Shown here one piece after another: positions 28,211 to 36,440 of a stretch of 64,000 bases of DNA. A program made the translations under genes and the position numbers. How positions within the stretch are numbered: the first letter of the stretch is position 1; each line of letters opens with the position of its first letter. The notes beneath the pieces were generated by a model. It ran no database searches. It was not told the DNA's origin and saw only the letters and a program-made list of their open reading frames with translations. Origin of the DNA: an uncultured Bacteroidales bacterium (GTDB lineage: Bacteria; Bacteroidota; Bacteroidia; Bacteroidales; Bacteroidaceae); the NCBI GenBank assembly GCA_902787575.1, contig CADAGX010000007.1, forward strand, positions 1 through 64,000. Reading direction: 5' to 3'.

Positions 28211-28246
28211 TAAAAGACGGAGGGCCGCATTTGGCTCTCCGTCTCG
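28211..28246 (-). terminator. nqr operon terminator
   Basis: AGACGGAGGGCC pairs with GGCTCTCCGTCT (one mismatch); on the minus strand the stem is followed by TTTTATTTT. It lies ~20 bp past the nqrF stop and looks like a rho-independent terminator. Confidence 0.8.
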
Positions 28247-28266
28247 TAGGGGATTGGGGCGGTGGA

Positions 28267-29556
28267 TTATCCGCCGAAGTTGTCGAAGCGAATCATGTCG
28301 TCTTCCACGCCGAGGCTGTGCAGAAGGTCGAGCACGGTCTTGGCCATCATTGGAGGTCCGCAGAGGTAGTACTCGCAGTCCTCGGGCGACTCGTGCTGCT
28401 TCAGATACGTGTCGCCCATGACGGGTGCCACGAAGCCCGGTGTGTACTGGATGCCAGCAGCATCTGCCTTGGGGTCTGGGCGGTCGAGTGCCAGATGGAA
28501 GTGGAAGTTGGGGAAGTCCTTCTCGAGCTGCAGGAAGTCGTCGAGGAAAGGAATCTCCTCCAGTGCACGTGCACCGTAGAAGTAGTGCATGGGGCGCTGA
28601 CGGTCTTCGTCCTTCACGCCATGACCCTTGAGCATGTGCATAATCTGAGCACGCAGAGGAGCCATACCGGCACCACCGCCGACCCAAATCATCTCGCGTC
28701 CGGTGCCGTACTGCGGGCGGAACTCTCCGTAGGGGCCGCTCATGATTACCTTGTCGCCGGGCTTCAGCGAGAAGATGTACGACGAGGCGATACCCGGGTT
28801 GACGTCCATGAAGCCGGGGCCTTGGTCCTTCGGCTTGAAGGGAGGCGTGGCGATGCGGACGTTGAGGGTGATGATGTCGCCCTCGTCGGGATAGTTGGCC
28901 ATCGAATAGGCGCGGATGGTCTCCTGCGGGTTGACGCACTTGAGGGCGAACATGCCAAACTTCTCCCAAGCGGGCAGGTAGGTGTCGCCAATGAGCGACT
29001 TGTCGAAGTCCTTGTCGTAGTCGATGCAGTCGAACTTGGGGATGCGTATCTGTGCATACGAGCCGGGCTCGAAGTCCATGTGCTCGCCCTCGGGCAGAGC
29101 CACCTTGTACTCCTTGATGAAGGTGGCCACGTTCTTGTTGCCAATGACGGTGCACTCCCATTCCTTCACGCCCATCACAGAGTCATCGACGTGAATCTTC
29201 AGGTCGCCCTTCACCTTGCACTGGCATCCCAGACGCCAGTGGTCCTTGATTTGCTTGCGCGTGAAGTGTCCCTTCTCGCTGTCGAGAATTTCGCCTCCGC
29301 CTTCCACCACTTGGAGCTTGCACTGGCCGCACGAGCCTTTGCCGCCGCAGGCACTGGGCAGGAAGACGCCTTCCTGCGAGAGTGTGCTCAAGAGGCTGGA
29401 GCCCTGGCCTACGCTGTACGTCTCCTTGCCGTTAATCGTAATGTTCACATTGCCGCTGGGCGACAAATATTTCTTGGCGACGAGCAGGATGACAACCAGC
29501 ACGAGGATGATTGTCAGGAAGACTGCAATGCTCACCAAAATCAAATTCATATCCAT
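28267..29556 (-). CDS. nqrF: Na+-NQR subunit F (NADH dehydrogenase, FAD/2Fe-2S)
   Basis: 429 residues. It oxidises NADH and passes electrons via FAD and a [2Fe-2S] centre into the sodium pump. There is one N-terminal membrane anchor (LILVSIAVFLTIILVLVVILLV). The ferredoxin domain has the ligands C-G-G-K-G-S-C-G-Q-C (residues ~70-80) and a later Cys (RLGCQC). The FAD site is RAYSMANYP, and the NADH site runs through GGGAGMAPLRAQ to the terminal FDNFGG. A strong Shine-Dalgarno (AGGAGG, 8 nt before the ATG) is present. Last gene of the operon, followed by a terminator. Confidence 0.97.
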   Translation of the reverse strand: MDMNLILVSIAVFLTIILVLVVILLVAKKYLSPSGNVNITINGKETYSVGQGSSLLSTLSQEGVFLPSACGGKGSCGQCKLQVVEGGGEILDSEKGHFTRKQIKDHWRLGCQCKVKGDLKIHVDDSVMGVKEWECTVIGNKNVATFIKEYKVALPEGEHMDFEPGSYAQIRIPKFDCIDYDKDFDKSLIGDTYLPAWEKFGMFALKCVNPQETIRAYSMANYPDEGDIITLNVRIATPPFKPKDQGPGFMDVNPGIASSYIFSLKPGDKVIMSGPYGEFRPQYGTGREMIWVGGGAGMAPLRAQIMHMLKGHGVKDEDRQRPMHYFYGARALEEIPFLDDFLQLEKDFPNFHFHLALDRPDPKADAAGIQYTPGFVAPVMGDTYLKQHESPEDCEYYLCGPPMMAKTVLDLLHSLGVEDDMIRFDNFGG

Positions 29557-29578
29557 TGTCTTTTCCTCCTACTCTTTA

Positions 29579-30208
29579 TTAAATGTTAAGTCCGCTGAAA
29601 CACATAAAGGCCATTGCCATCAGGCCTACGGTGATGAACGTGATGCCGAGTCCCTGCAGGGGCTTGGGCACGTCGGTGTAGGCCATCTTCTCGCGAATGG
29701 CAGCCAGTCCCACGATGGCCAGGAGCCATCCGATGCCGCTACCCAAGGCGTAAGCGATGGCGTCGCCAAATCCGGCGATGGCCTGCGTGCTCGTCTCGGG
29801 GTCCATCTGCACGCGCTGCTGCATGAACAGCGAGGCGCCCATGATGGCACAGTTGACGGCTATCAGCGGCAGGAAGATGCCCAGAGCGGCATACAGCGAG
29901 GGGCTGAAGCGCTCGACCACCATTTCCACGAGCTGAACGATGCCAGCGATGACAGCAATGAAGAGGATGAAGGCAAGGAAAGTGAGGTCTACGCCCTCGA
30001 CGAGTGCATTAGGACCGAGCACGTACGTCTGCAGGGCGTAATCCACGGGGACGGTGACCAGCAACACAAACGTTACGGCCACACCCAGTCCGAGCGCCGT
30101 CTTCACATTCTTGGATACAGCCAGATAAGAGCACATACCCAGGAAGAAAGCGAAAATCATATTGTCCACAAAAATGGAGCGGACGAACAAACTTATCAAA
30201 TGTTCCAT
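29579..30208 (-). CDS. nqrE: Na+-NQR subunit E
   Basis: 209 residues, about six transmembrane helices. Together with NqrD it is an inverted-topology membrane pair of the NQR complex that holds an Fe centre between membrane halves. Recognisable family segments: [40 protein letters not shown] (carrying the conserved Cys) and [14 protein letters not shown] (second conserved Cys). It lies 22 bp before nqrF and 35 bp after nqrD. Confidence 0.96.
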   Translation of the reverse strand: MEHLISLFVRSIFVDNMIFAFFLGMCSYLAVSKNVKTALGLGVAVTFVLLVTVPVDYALQTYVLGPNALVEGVDLTFLAFILFIAVIAGIVQLVEMVVERFSPSLYAALGIFLPLIAVNCAIMGASLFMQQRVQMDPETSTQAIAGFGDAIAYALGSGIGWLLAIVGLAAIREKMAYTDVPKPLQGLGITFITVGLMAMAFMCFSGLNI

Positions 30209-30243
30209 AATCTTTCTCTTTTAACTACGTTTGGGATATGTGA

Positions 30244-30873
30244 TTACTTCTGTTCTTCTTTGTTAAAGCTGCGGTGTACCCAGATGACGCAACCCACGAT
30301 AATCAGCGACATGGCAGGCATGGTCATCATGCCGTTGTTCTGATAGCCCCAGTCGTAGAGGCACTGCGGAACTACCTGGAAGCCGAGCAGTGTGCCGAAG
30401 CCCAGCAGCTCGCGCACGAAACCTACTATCACCAGTATGAGGGCGTAGCCCAGTCCGTTGCCCACTCCGTCGAGGAAGCTCTCCCACGGGCCGTTCTGCA
30501 TGGCGAAGGCCTCGAGGCGTCCCATGAGGATGCAGTTCGTGATGATGAGTCCCACATAGACGCTCAACTGTACGCTCACATCGTAGGCAAAGGCTTTGAG
30601 CACCTGACTAACGATGGTTACGAGCGCTGCCACAACCACCAGCTGCACGATGATGCGGATGCGGTTGGGGATGGTCTTGCGCAGCAAGGAGATGATTACG
30701 TTCGAAAATGCCGTGATGGCCGTCACCGAAAGGCCCATCACGATGGCGGGCTCGAGCTGCGACGTTACGGCCAGTGCCGAACAGATACCCAGCACCTGCA
30801 CGGCAATGGGATTGTTGGCATTCAGTGGATTCAGGAATATTTCCTTATTCTCGCTTGAAAACAATTTGCTCAT
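30244..30873 (-). CDS. nqrD: Na+-NQR subunit D
   Basis: 209 residues, polytopic membrane protein homologous to NqrE in inverted topology. Segments typical of the family: NPLNANNPIAVQVLGICSAL with the conserved Cys, LLRKTIPNRIRIIVQLVVVA and TNCILMGRLEAFA with the second Cys. A Shine-Dalgarno GGAGG lies 7 nt before the ATG. Confidence 0.96.
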   Translation of the reverse strand: MSKLFSSENKEIFLNPLNANNPIAVQVLGICSALAVTSQLEPAIVMGLSVTAITAFSNVIISLLRKTIPNRIRIIVQLVVVAALVTIVSQVLKAFAYDVSVQLSVYVGLIITNCILMGRLEAFAMQNGPWESFLDGVGNGLGYALILVIVGFVRELLGFGTLLGFQVVPQCLYDWGYQNNGMMTMPAMSLIIVGCVIWVHRSFNKEEQK

Positions 30874-30890
30874 ATTCTATCCTCCTTCGT

Positions 30891-31646
30891 TTAGTTTTGT
30901 TCTACCTCTGTGGTGTCACACTCTGTTTGCTGGCAGGGTTGCTCGCATTGTGCTGCAAAGCCAGCCAGGTAGTAAACGGCGAGCCCCTCGGTGCACATGG
31001 CTCCTACTCCCTTGGAGGTGAGTGTGGCTCCGGTTACTCCGTTCACTTCGTAATCCTGCTTGGCTGCTCCGTCCTTGACCACGGTGAGTGCCACGTTGCC
31101 TTCTGCGTCACATACGGGCTTGCCGATGAACTTCTCTTGGAAGTCGCGGTCTCCGATGCGTGCGCCCAGTCCGGCCGTCTCGCTCTCGTGATAGAAGTAT
31201 GTGCCCAGCACTTTCGTCTTGGTGGCGTCGAGGGCGATGTAGCCCCACAGGCCGCCCCACAGGCCGCGTCCCACCACGGGCAGCACGTATGCGTCTTCGC
31301 CCGTGGCTGTCTTGGCCACGAAGACGTGCAGGTCGCCATTCTTCAGTGCGGTGCCGTAGCTGCTGAGGAACGGGCCATCGTAGTCCTCGAGTTGTCCGTT
31401 GTTCAGCACCTTGTCAGTTACGTTCTCGGCAAAGGTCTTCTGCACGTCCACGGCCTTGCGGTCGAAGCCCAGTGCAGCGAGGATTTGCCCTTTCGTATCG
31501 TTCTCTACGTTTGCATCCTGCTTCGGTTTCAGTGCCGAAGAGATGAAGGCCAGCAGGAAGGCCACGATGACAACCATCACGGCTGCATACACTATGGTAT
31601 ATATATTACCGTTCGTGTCTAATCCTTTTTTCTTATCGTTTGCCAT
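30891..31646 (-). CDS. nqrC: Na+-NQR subunit C (FMN-binding)
   Basis: 251 residues. One N-terminal transmembrane helix (IVYAAVMVVIVAFLLAFISS) anchors a periplasmic FMN-binding domain; the covalent FMN is attached to the Thr of VTGATLTS near residue 224. The start was moved to MANDKKKG because a perfect anti-SD complement GGAGGTGA sits 5 nt upstream, whereas the earlier in-frame GTG lies inside that motif. The C-terminal ~15 residues are Cys-rich (QCEQPCQQTECD), which is unusual for NqrC. It lies between nqrB and nqrD. Confidence 0.95.
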   Translation of the reverse strand: MANDKKKGLDTNGNIYTIVYAAVMVVIVAFLLAFISSALKPKQDANVENDTKGQILAALGFDRKAVDVQKTFAENVTDKVLNNGQLEDYDGPFLSSYGTALKNGDLHVFVAKTATGEDAYVLPVVGRGLWGGLWGYIALDATKTKVLGTYFYHESETAGLGARIGDRDFQEKFIGKPVCDAEGNVALTVVKDGAAKQDYEVNGVTGATLTSKGVGAMCTEGLAVYYLAGFAAQCEQPCQQTECDTTEVEQN

Positions 31647-31663
31647 AATTGTCACCTCCGTTT

Positions 31664-32845
31664 TTATTTTTGTACTGCGCGTTTTGCACGGCGGCTGATG
31701 TTGCGCTGCACGAAGCAGTAGTCAATCAGCGGAGCAAAGACGTTCATAAACAGGATGGCAAGCATCATGCCTTCGGGGAAGCCGGGGTTCATCACGCGAA
31801 CCATCACGGCCACGAAGCCGATGAGCAGGCCATAGATGTATTTACCTCCCTCGGTGCGTGCTCCGGTTACGGGGTCGGTGGCCATGAATACGGCACCGAA
31901 GGCGAAGCCGCCCAGCACCAGGTGTTCGTACCACTGAATGGAAGTCAGTCCGACGGCTTGCATCAGCCAGCCCGTAGCAGCACCGCCCACGAAGACGCTG
32001 AGCATTGTCTTCCAGCTGGCAACGCCTGTCCAGAGCAGCAGTGCTGCTCCCAGTGCGATGGCTATCAAGCTGGTCTCGCCCACCGAACCGGGGATGAGTC
32101 CGCTTATGGCATTGCAGATGGTCGTCTGGTCGTAGCCAGCGAATCCCTCCTGTGCAGCCATTCCCAGCGGAGTGGCGCCCGAGAGTGCGTCTGCACTTGT
32201 CACGTCGAAGCCTGCGCCCAATATGCTCTTGCCGGCCACCCACACCGTGTTGTCGCCAGTCATGGCCGACGGGTAGGAGAAGAAGAGGATTGCGCGCGCC
32301 ACGAGCGCGGGGTTGAAGATGTTCATACCTGTACCGCCAAAGATTTCCTTGGCCAGTATCACGCTGGCAGCCACAGCGACGGCCAGCATCCAGAGCGGTG
32401 TTGTGACGGGCACAATCATCGGAATCAGGATTCCGGTGGCCAGGAAGCCTTCCTGTATCTCCTCGTGTTTCCACTGTGCCACGGTGAACTCGATGCCGAG
32501 TCCCACTGCGTAGCTGACCACAATCTTAGGCAGCACGGCCAGGAATCCGAACCACCACATGCCCAGCAGTGTGGCCTCGCCCAGCGTGCCGGCAGCCAGT
32601 GCGTTCTGATAACCGATATTATACATGCCGAACAACAGGGCAGGCATCAGCGCGATGATGACAAAGCTGATGATGCGCTTGCTGTCGATGGCATCGTGTA
32701 TGTTCACACTTCCGATGCGGCTCGTGGTACGGGGAACGAAGGCAAACGTCTCCAGTCCGTCGAACAGGCTTTGGAATGCGTGAAGCTTGCCGCCCTCCTC
32801 GAAGTTTGGCTTTATCTTGTCCAGATAGTTTCTTAACGCTTTCAT
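31664..32845 (-). CDS. nqrB: Na+-NQR subunit B (FMN/riboflavin, membrane)
   Basis: 393 residues from MKALRNYLDKIKPNF, the usual NqrB start. Polytopic membrane subunit carrying a covalent FMN on the Thr of LSGATPLGMA and taking part in quinone reduction and sodium translocation. Other landmarks: DPVTGARTEGGKYIYGLLIG near the C-terminus and GGTGMNIFNPALVARAILFF. The upstream in-frame Met (32878) would overlap the intergenic gap to nqrA and is less likely. Confidence 0.95.
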   Translation of the reverse strand: MKALRNYLDKIKPNFEEGGKLHAFQSLFDGLETFAFVPRTTSRIGSVNIHDAIDSKRIISFVIIALMPALLFGMYNIGYQNALAAGTLGEATLLGMWWFGFLAVLPKIVVSYAVGLGIEFTVAQWKHEEIQEGFLATGILIPMIVPVTTPLWMLAVAVAASVILAKEIFGGTGMNIFNPALVARAILFFSYPSAMTGDNTVWVAGKSILGAGFDVTSADALSGATPLGMAAQEGFAGYDQTTICNAISGLIPGSVGETSLIAIALGAALLLWTGVASWKTMLSVFVGGAATGWLMQAVGLTSIQWYEHLVLGGFAFGAVFMATDPVTGARTEGGKYIYGLLIGFVAVMVRVMNPGFPEGMMLAILFMNVFAPLIDYCFVQRNISRRAKRAVQK

Positions 32846-32884
32846 TATGTTTTCTTGTCTGAGTTCTTTAACTATCAACTGTTC

Positions 32885-34219
32885 TTACTCGTTTTCCTTC
32901 CGCAGGATATCGAGACCCTCGCGCACGATTCGCTGCAGTTCCAGTTTGGAGCTGTCCACAAATTCGGCAATAGCGAAGTCCTCGGGAGCCACCTCATAGA
33001 TGCCCAGTTGCTCCTGCCGGTCGATGTCGCCTGCAATGATGGCTTTCACGAGGAAGCCGGCGTAGATGTCCATCGGGAATACTTTGTCGTACTCGCCGCT
33101 CATTATCATGTGGCGCTCGCCACCCTTCACACGAGCATCGAGCACATATTCGCGCTTTTTGCCCAGCAGCCAGCTGAAGTAGCTGCGGCTGGTGGAGAAT
33201 TCGTTGAATCGCGGCATTATCCAGCCCAGCATCTCGGCATTGTCGTCGCCCTCGGGGATGACATTTATCTCCGTAGCGTGTGCAGCCAGGAAGCCGTCGG
33301 TCGAAGTCTTCAAGCCCGTCATCACGTTGCCGTTGATGATGCGCAGGTGCTTCTCCGTGTCAATCTGTCCCTCCAGCAGCGAGTCGATTTTCTGTCCCAC
33401 AAAGGCCTTCACGTAGCAGGGCTTCTTCACTTCGCTTCCTGCCACAGCAATCGTGCGCTCCAGGTTCACTCGTCCGGTCTTCATCAGACGGCCCACGAAG
33501 ATTACTTCCTCGGCACCCAGCGTCCATACCACCTCGCCCTTGTTGATGGGCCACACATGGTTGATCTGCACGCCGACGTTGCCAGCCGGAGCCGGTCCGT
33601 CGAACACATTCACCTCGCATTGTTTTGCCACCGTCAGTGCGCTGCTCGTCTGCTGAGCGCTGATGCCCAGATACACGGGAGCCAGCTGTGCGAGAGCGTC
33701 GATGCCAGCCTGGAACTCTGTCTCCTGCCCTTTCAGAGCCACCTCGAAGTCCTGTGCCAGCGGCATGCTGTTGAATGCACTCACGAAGATGGCCTTCGGC
33801 TTGTCCTCCGGATTGGCCGTCACATCATACGGGCGGCTGCGGAAGAAGCCAAAGAGTCCGCTCTCCAGCAACAGGGCCTTCACGTCGCCCTTCGTGTCGA
33901 ACTCGCGGGCTGCGCCGCTGCCGTCGGGCTTCACGCGCACGCTCAGCAACTTGCGTCTCTCGCCACGCTCCACCAGCGACACCGTGCCGCTGACAGGCGA
34001 GACAAACTTCACCTCGGGATGCAACTTGTCTACAAACAAGGCATCGCCAGCCCTGACGCTGTCGCCCTCCTTCACCACAACCCTGGGCTTCAGACCCACG
34101 AAGTCATCCGGCACGAGTACGAACTCGTCGGCTGCCTTCACGGCTGCTGCTACCTCGGGCACGGCCTTACCTTTGAGGCGTACGTCAAGTCCTTTTCGCA
34201 ATTTTATTACCTTTGCCAT
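32885..34219 (-). CDS. nqrA: Na+-NQR subunit A
   Basis: 444 residues, soluble cytoplasmic-side subunit and first gene of the operon. N-terminal MAKVIKLRKGLDVRLKGKAV and the barrel-sandwich segment DKLHPEVKFVSPVSGTVSLV are characteristic. It participates in quinone binding on the cytoplasmic face. It lies 39 bp before nqrB. A TAATTTTG box 46 bp upstream is the likely operon promoter. Confidence 0.96.
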   Translation of the reverse strand: MAKVIKLRKGLDVRLKGKAVPEVAAAVKAADEFVLVPDDFVGLKPRVVVKEGDSVRAGDALFVDKLHPEVKFVSPVSGTVSLVERGERRKLLSVRVKPDGSGAAREFDTKGDVKALLLESGLFGFFRSRPYDVTANPEDKPKAIFVSAFNSMPLAQDFEVALKGQETEFQAGIDALAQLAPVYLGISAQQTSSALTVAKQCEVNVFDGPAPAGNVGVQINHVWPINKGEVVWTLGAEEVIFVGRLMKTGRVNLERTIAVAGSEVKKPCYVKAFVGQKIDSLLEGQIDTEKHLRIINGNVMTGLKTSTDGFLAAHATEINVIPEGDDNAEMLGWIMPRFNEFSTSRSYFSWLLGKKREYVLDARVKGGERHMIMSGEYDKVFPMDIYAGFLVKAIIAGDIDRQEQLGIYEVAPEDFAIAEFVDSSKLELQRIVREGLDILRKENE

Positions 34220-34264
34220 ATAAACTTTAGGATATGATTGTTAATATTTCTCACAAAAGCGCTG

Positions 34265-34272
34265 CAAAATTA
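34265..34272 (-). promoter_or_regulatory. nqr operon -7 box
   Basis: Minus-strand TAATTTTG, matching TAnnTTTG, 46 bp before the nqrA ATG. No -33 TTTG at the proper spacing. Confidence 0.55.
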
Positions 34273-34329
34273 CACAAAACTATCGAGATGCCCGCCCCTT
34301 TTCGCGAATATTTTTCAAAAAAAGATGGC

Positions 34330-34376
34330 GTCACCATGGAAGAAGATAGCCGCATCGAATTTTCGATTCACATCGC
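34330..34376 (+). repeat. 47-bp direct repeat, left copy
   Basis: GTCACCATGGAAGAAGATAG followed by CCGCATCGAATTTTCG and on to CATCGC. The copy at 36255-36301 is the same apart from two A/G substitutions, in the same orientation. The two flank the DUF285 lipoprotein gene. Confidence 0.88.
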
Positions 34377-34606
34377 GATGCAAGACGGTACGCGCCTCTT
34401 GTGTCATTCTAATCTTGGCTCGTCGCTCGCCTCCAGCGTGTCATTCTGAGGGAGCGAAGCGGAGGAAGAACCTCACCACCCAGTAACACAAAAAGCCCCT
34501 CTCCTCGGAGAGGGGTTTGGGGTGAGGGCTTCCCCTCCCCTCGCGGGAGGGCTCGGGGATGGGGCTATGTCTCAAATATTCTCAATCAATAAATCCGTCA
34601 ATCTTA

Positions 34607-35881
34607 TTACTTGCGCGTGAAATATCCTGTATCCGGATTGGCATACTTTACGTCCGTCTTATTTTCATCGTATGCTATGGCGCCAACTAAACTTATACAA
34701 CCACTAAACATATAATTTGAATTCTGACAGCTCCACGTGTCGTTGCAATAAATGGTGATTAGGTTGCTGCAGCTGTTGAACATGTAATCCATGTCCGTCA
34801 CGTTCTGCGTGTCGAAATGGCTTACGTCAAGGCTTGTAAGGTTACCGCAATCTCTGAACATGATGCTCATGTTCGTCACGTTCTGCGTGTTGAAATGGCT
34901 GACGTCAAGGCTCGTAAGGCTGCCGCATCCGCCGAACATGTAGCCCATGTCCCTCACATTCTGCGTGTCGAAATGGCTTACATCAAGGCTCGTCAAGTTG
35001 CTGCATCTGTAGAACATGCCGCTCATTTTCGTCACGTTCTTTGTGTCGAAATGGCTGACGTCAAGGCTCGTAAGGCTGCTGCAATAGTTGAACATGCCGC
35101 TCATGTCCGTCACATTCTGCGTGTCGAAATGGCTGACGACAAGGCTCGTCAGGTTGCTGCATCCGTTGAACATATAGCTCATGTCTGTGGCTTCTGATGT
35201 GTTGAGATATTCGAGCCCTTCTATATCAGTTAACATAGATTCATCTTCATATACTAACCAAGAGAACCAATGACTCAAATTCTTAGGTTTTATTTCTTTG
35301 AAACTTTCCTCGAATACAACATACTTTGCATTGCCAAGAATAGAATGCCAAGCAGGAGTATCTGTGCTTTGTGCCACGATGTCATCGCCATACCACAACG
35401 CAGTAATAGTTTGGCTATCGTGCGTGTTGCCTACCTCCCAAATGTAGTCGCTACCTATGAAATATAGCGTCGTGTTGTCTTCGCACCACAAAGCATAGGG
35501 TATAAGATTCTCTGGCTGTGCCGTTGTGAAAGATCTCACTGCGCCATAGAGATATGTGTTGTCGTTCAGACAGACATAGGAGCGATAGAAGTACTTGGTT
35601 TCGGGCACAAGGTCGTGCTTTGTGACGGAGTATTTATTCGATTCCAATTCGCGAGTCGTGGCATAGCCTGCCTTATTATCCCAATTTAACTCCTTTTGGG
35701 TTCCCCATATAATGCCAAAGGAGGCAGTGGTAAGTTCTGTGGGAGGCAAATTGACGTAGCCGACAAACGTGGCTGACGTAGCACTGACGTCGCACGCTTT
35801 GCCTGTCACAGAAGTTTTGTCACCACACGCGCTGAAACCCACGCTTAGCACCACGGCCATCAGAAGAGTTTTTGCCTTCAT
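34607..35881 (-). CDS. DUF285-repeat lipoprotein (BspA-like)
   Basis: 424 residues. Lipoprotein signal with lipobox GFSAC (Cys19). Residues ~20-110 look like a fibronectin-type sandwich (TSATFVGYVNLPP, ETKYFYRSYV). From about residue 235 there are five near-identical 26-residue DUF285 units of the form MFxxCSNLTSLDVSHFDTQN VTDMS, plus partial ones. DUF285 units form a leucine-rich-repeat-like surface solenoid found in mycoplasma and Bacteroidetes surface proteins. The gene lies between two 47-bp direct repeats. It has its own promoter. Ligand unknown. Confidence 0.88.
   Translation of the reverse strand: MKAKTLLMAVVLSVGFSACGDKTSVTGKACDVSATSATFVGYVNLPPTELTTASFGIIWGTQKELNWDNKAGYATTRELESNKYSVTKHDLVPETKYFYRSYVCLNDNTYLYGAVRSFTTAQPENLIPYALWCEDNTTLYFIGSDYIWEVGNTHDSQTITALWYGDDIVAQSTDTPAWHSILGNAKYVVFEESFKEIKPKNLSHWFSWLVYEDESMLTDIEGLEYLNTSEATDMSYMFNGCSNLTSLVVSHFDTQNVTDMSGMFNYCSSLTSLDVSHFDTKNVTKMSGMFYRCSNLTSLDVSHFDTQNVRDMGYMFGGCGSLTSLDVSHFNTQNVTNMSIMFRDCGNLTSLDVSHFDTQNVTDMDYMFNSCSNLITIYCNDTWSCQNSNYMFSGCISLVGAIAYDENKTDVKYANPDTGYFTRK
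34800..35195 (-). repeat. 78-bp coding tandem repeats (DUF285)
   Basis: Five adjoining 78-bp units inside the DUF285 gene differ at few positions and share a TCGAAATGGCT(T/G)AC core on the plus strand. Unit length is a multiple of three, so copy-number changes would keep the frame and alter solenoid length. Confidence 0.8.
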
Positions 35882-35903
35882 CCTTGTTATTAATTAGTTG
35901 ATG

Positions 35904-35934
35904 CAAAGATAGCGCAAACGAGCGGAATGCGCAA
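35904..35934 (-). promoter_or_regulatory. DUF285 gene promoter (-33/-7)
   Basis: Minus-strand TTG (35932-35934) and TATCTTTG (35904-35911) are 20 bp apart; the ATG is 22 bp downstream. Confidence 0.7.
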
Positions 35935-35990
35935 GAAATGCGCAAGAAAAGAAACGGAATTTTCTGCGCGAAGCGTCCGCATCGTGCGGT

Positions 35991-36110
35991 AACCCCAAAG
36001 GGGTGTCAGAGCACAGGCAGGGGTGAAGCCCCTGCAGAAGGATGCGATCCCGCATGGTAGCCCCGAAAGGGCGTCAGAGTGATTGCGTCTGTCGCACCTT
36101 CGGCGCATCT
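35991..36110 (+). repeat. Dispersed hairpin-rich element, copy A
   Basis: Contains ACCCCAAAGGGGT, CAGGGGTGAAGCCCCTG, a GCCCCGAAAGGGC stem and TGATTGCGTCTGTCGCACCT TCGGCGC. An inverted copy lies at 41162-41277, on the other side of the tamB-like gene. The many small stems suggest a structured RNA or REP-type element. Confidence 0.8.
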
Positions 36111-36127
36111 TATTAAAACGCTTCTCT

Positions 36128-36203
36128 CTGTAGGGAATTTGCTTGTCAAATTCCGAAACGCGAACACTTGCCATGCGGTCTTTGACAAGCAAAGACCCTA
36201 CAG
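36128..36203. repeat. Inverted repeat, 23-bp arms
   Basis: CTGTAGGGAATTTGCTTGTC+AAA (36128-36150) against TTTGACAAGCAAAGACCCTA+CAG (36181-36203): 21 of 23 positions pair. Small hairpin element, possibly MITE-like. Confidence 0.75.
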
Positions 36204-36254
36204 TTGTCCGCTCCTTGCCCTACAACGCGACGCGATACGGGATACCTATCTTAT

Positions 36255-36301
36255 GTCGCCATGGAAGAAGATAGCCGCATCGAATTTTCGATTCGCATCG
36301 C
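36255..36301 (+). repeat. 47-bp direct repeat, right copy
   Basis: GTCGCCATGGAAGAAGATAG continuing as in the left copy at 34330-34376, same orientation. Confidence 0.88.
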
Positions 36302-36358
36302 CAGCCATCATCCGCAGTGCGATGTGGGCTTGCCCAGTGCATTTTCTGTGTGTTACGT

Positions 36359-36390
36359 TTGGAAGATTCGGGGATTATTTTGTACTTTTG
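36359..36390 (+). promoter_or_regulatory. tamB-like gene promoter (-33/-7)
   Basis: TTG at 36359-36361 and TACTTTTG at 36383-36390 are 21 bp apart, matching the Bacteroidetes promoter. The GTG start is 50 bp downstream. Confidence 0.7.
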
Positions 36391-36440
36391 CGGAGCCGCA
36401 GGCGCTGGTGAGCGCTGTGAGCGCGTTTTAAGAAGAGAGA

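Larger units (their letters stand above)
27895..28266. other. Spacer between nqrF and GLUG1
   Basis: 372 bp. The GLUG1-proximal half is AT-rich and presumably contains its promoter, but no clean TAnnTTTG was found. The other half is repeat array 3 and the nqr terminator. No gene was seen. Confidence 0.5.
34220..34606. other. Repeat-bearing spacer upstream of nqrA
   Basis: 387 bp. It holds the nqrA -7 box, one copy of a 47-bp direct repeat (34330-34376), a phrase GAGCGAAGCGGAGGAAG shared with 57.9 kb, and GAGGGG palindromes (34495-34565, e.g. CCCCTCTCCTCGGAGAGGGG). No gene was seen; a short frame starting at 34234 is not protein-like. Confidence 0.6.
35882..36440. other. Repeat-rich spacer between DUF285 and tamB genes
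   Basis: 559 bp. It holds the DUF285 promoter, one copy of a ~115-bp dispersed element (35991-36110), an inverted repeat (36128-36203), the right copy of the 47-bp direct repeat (36255-36301) and the tamB promoter. No gene was recognised. Confidence 0.7.
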
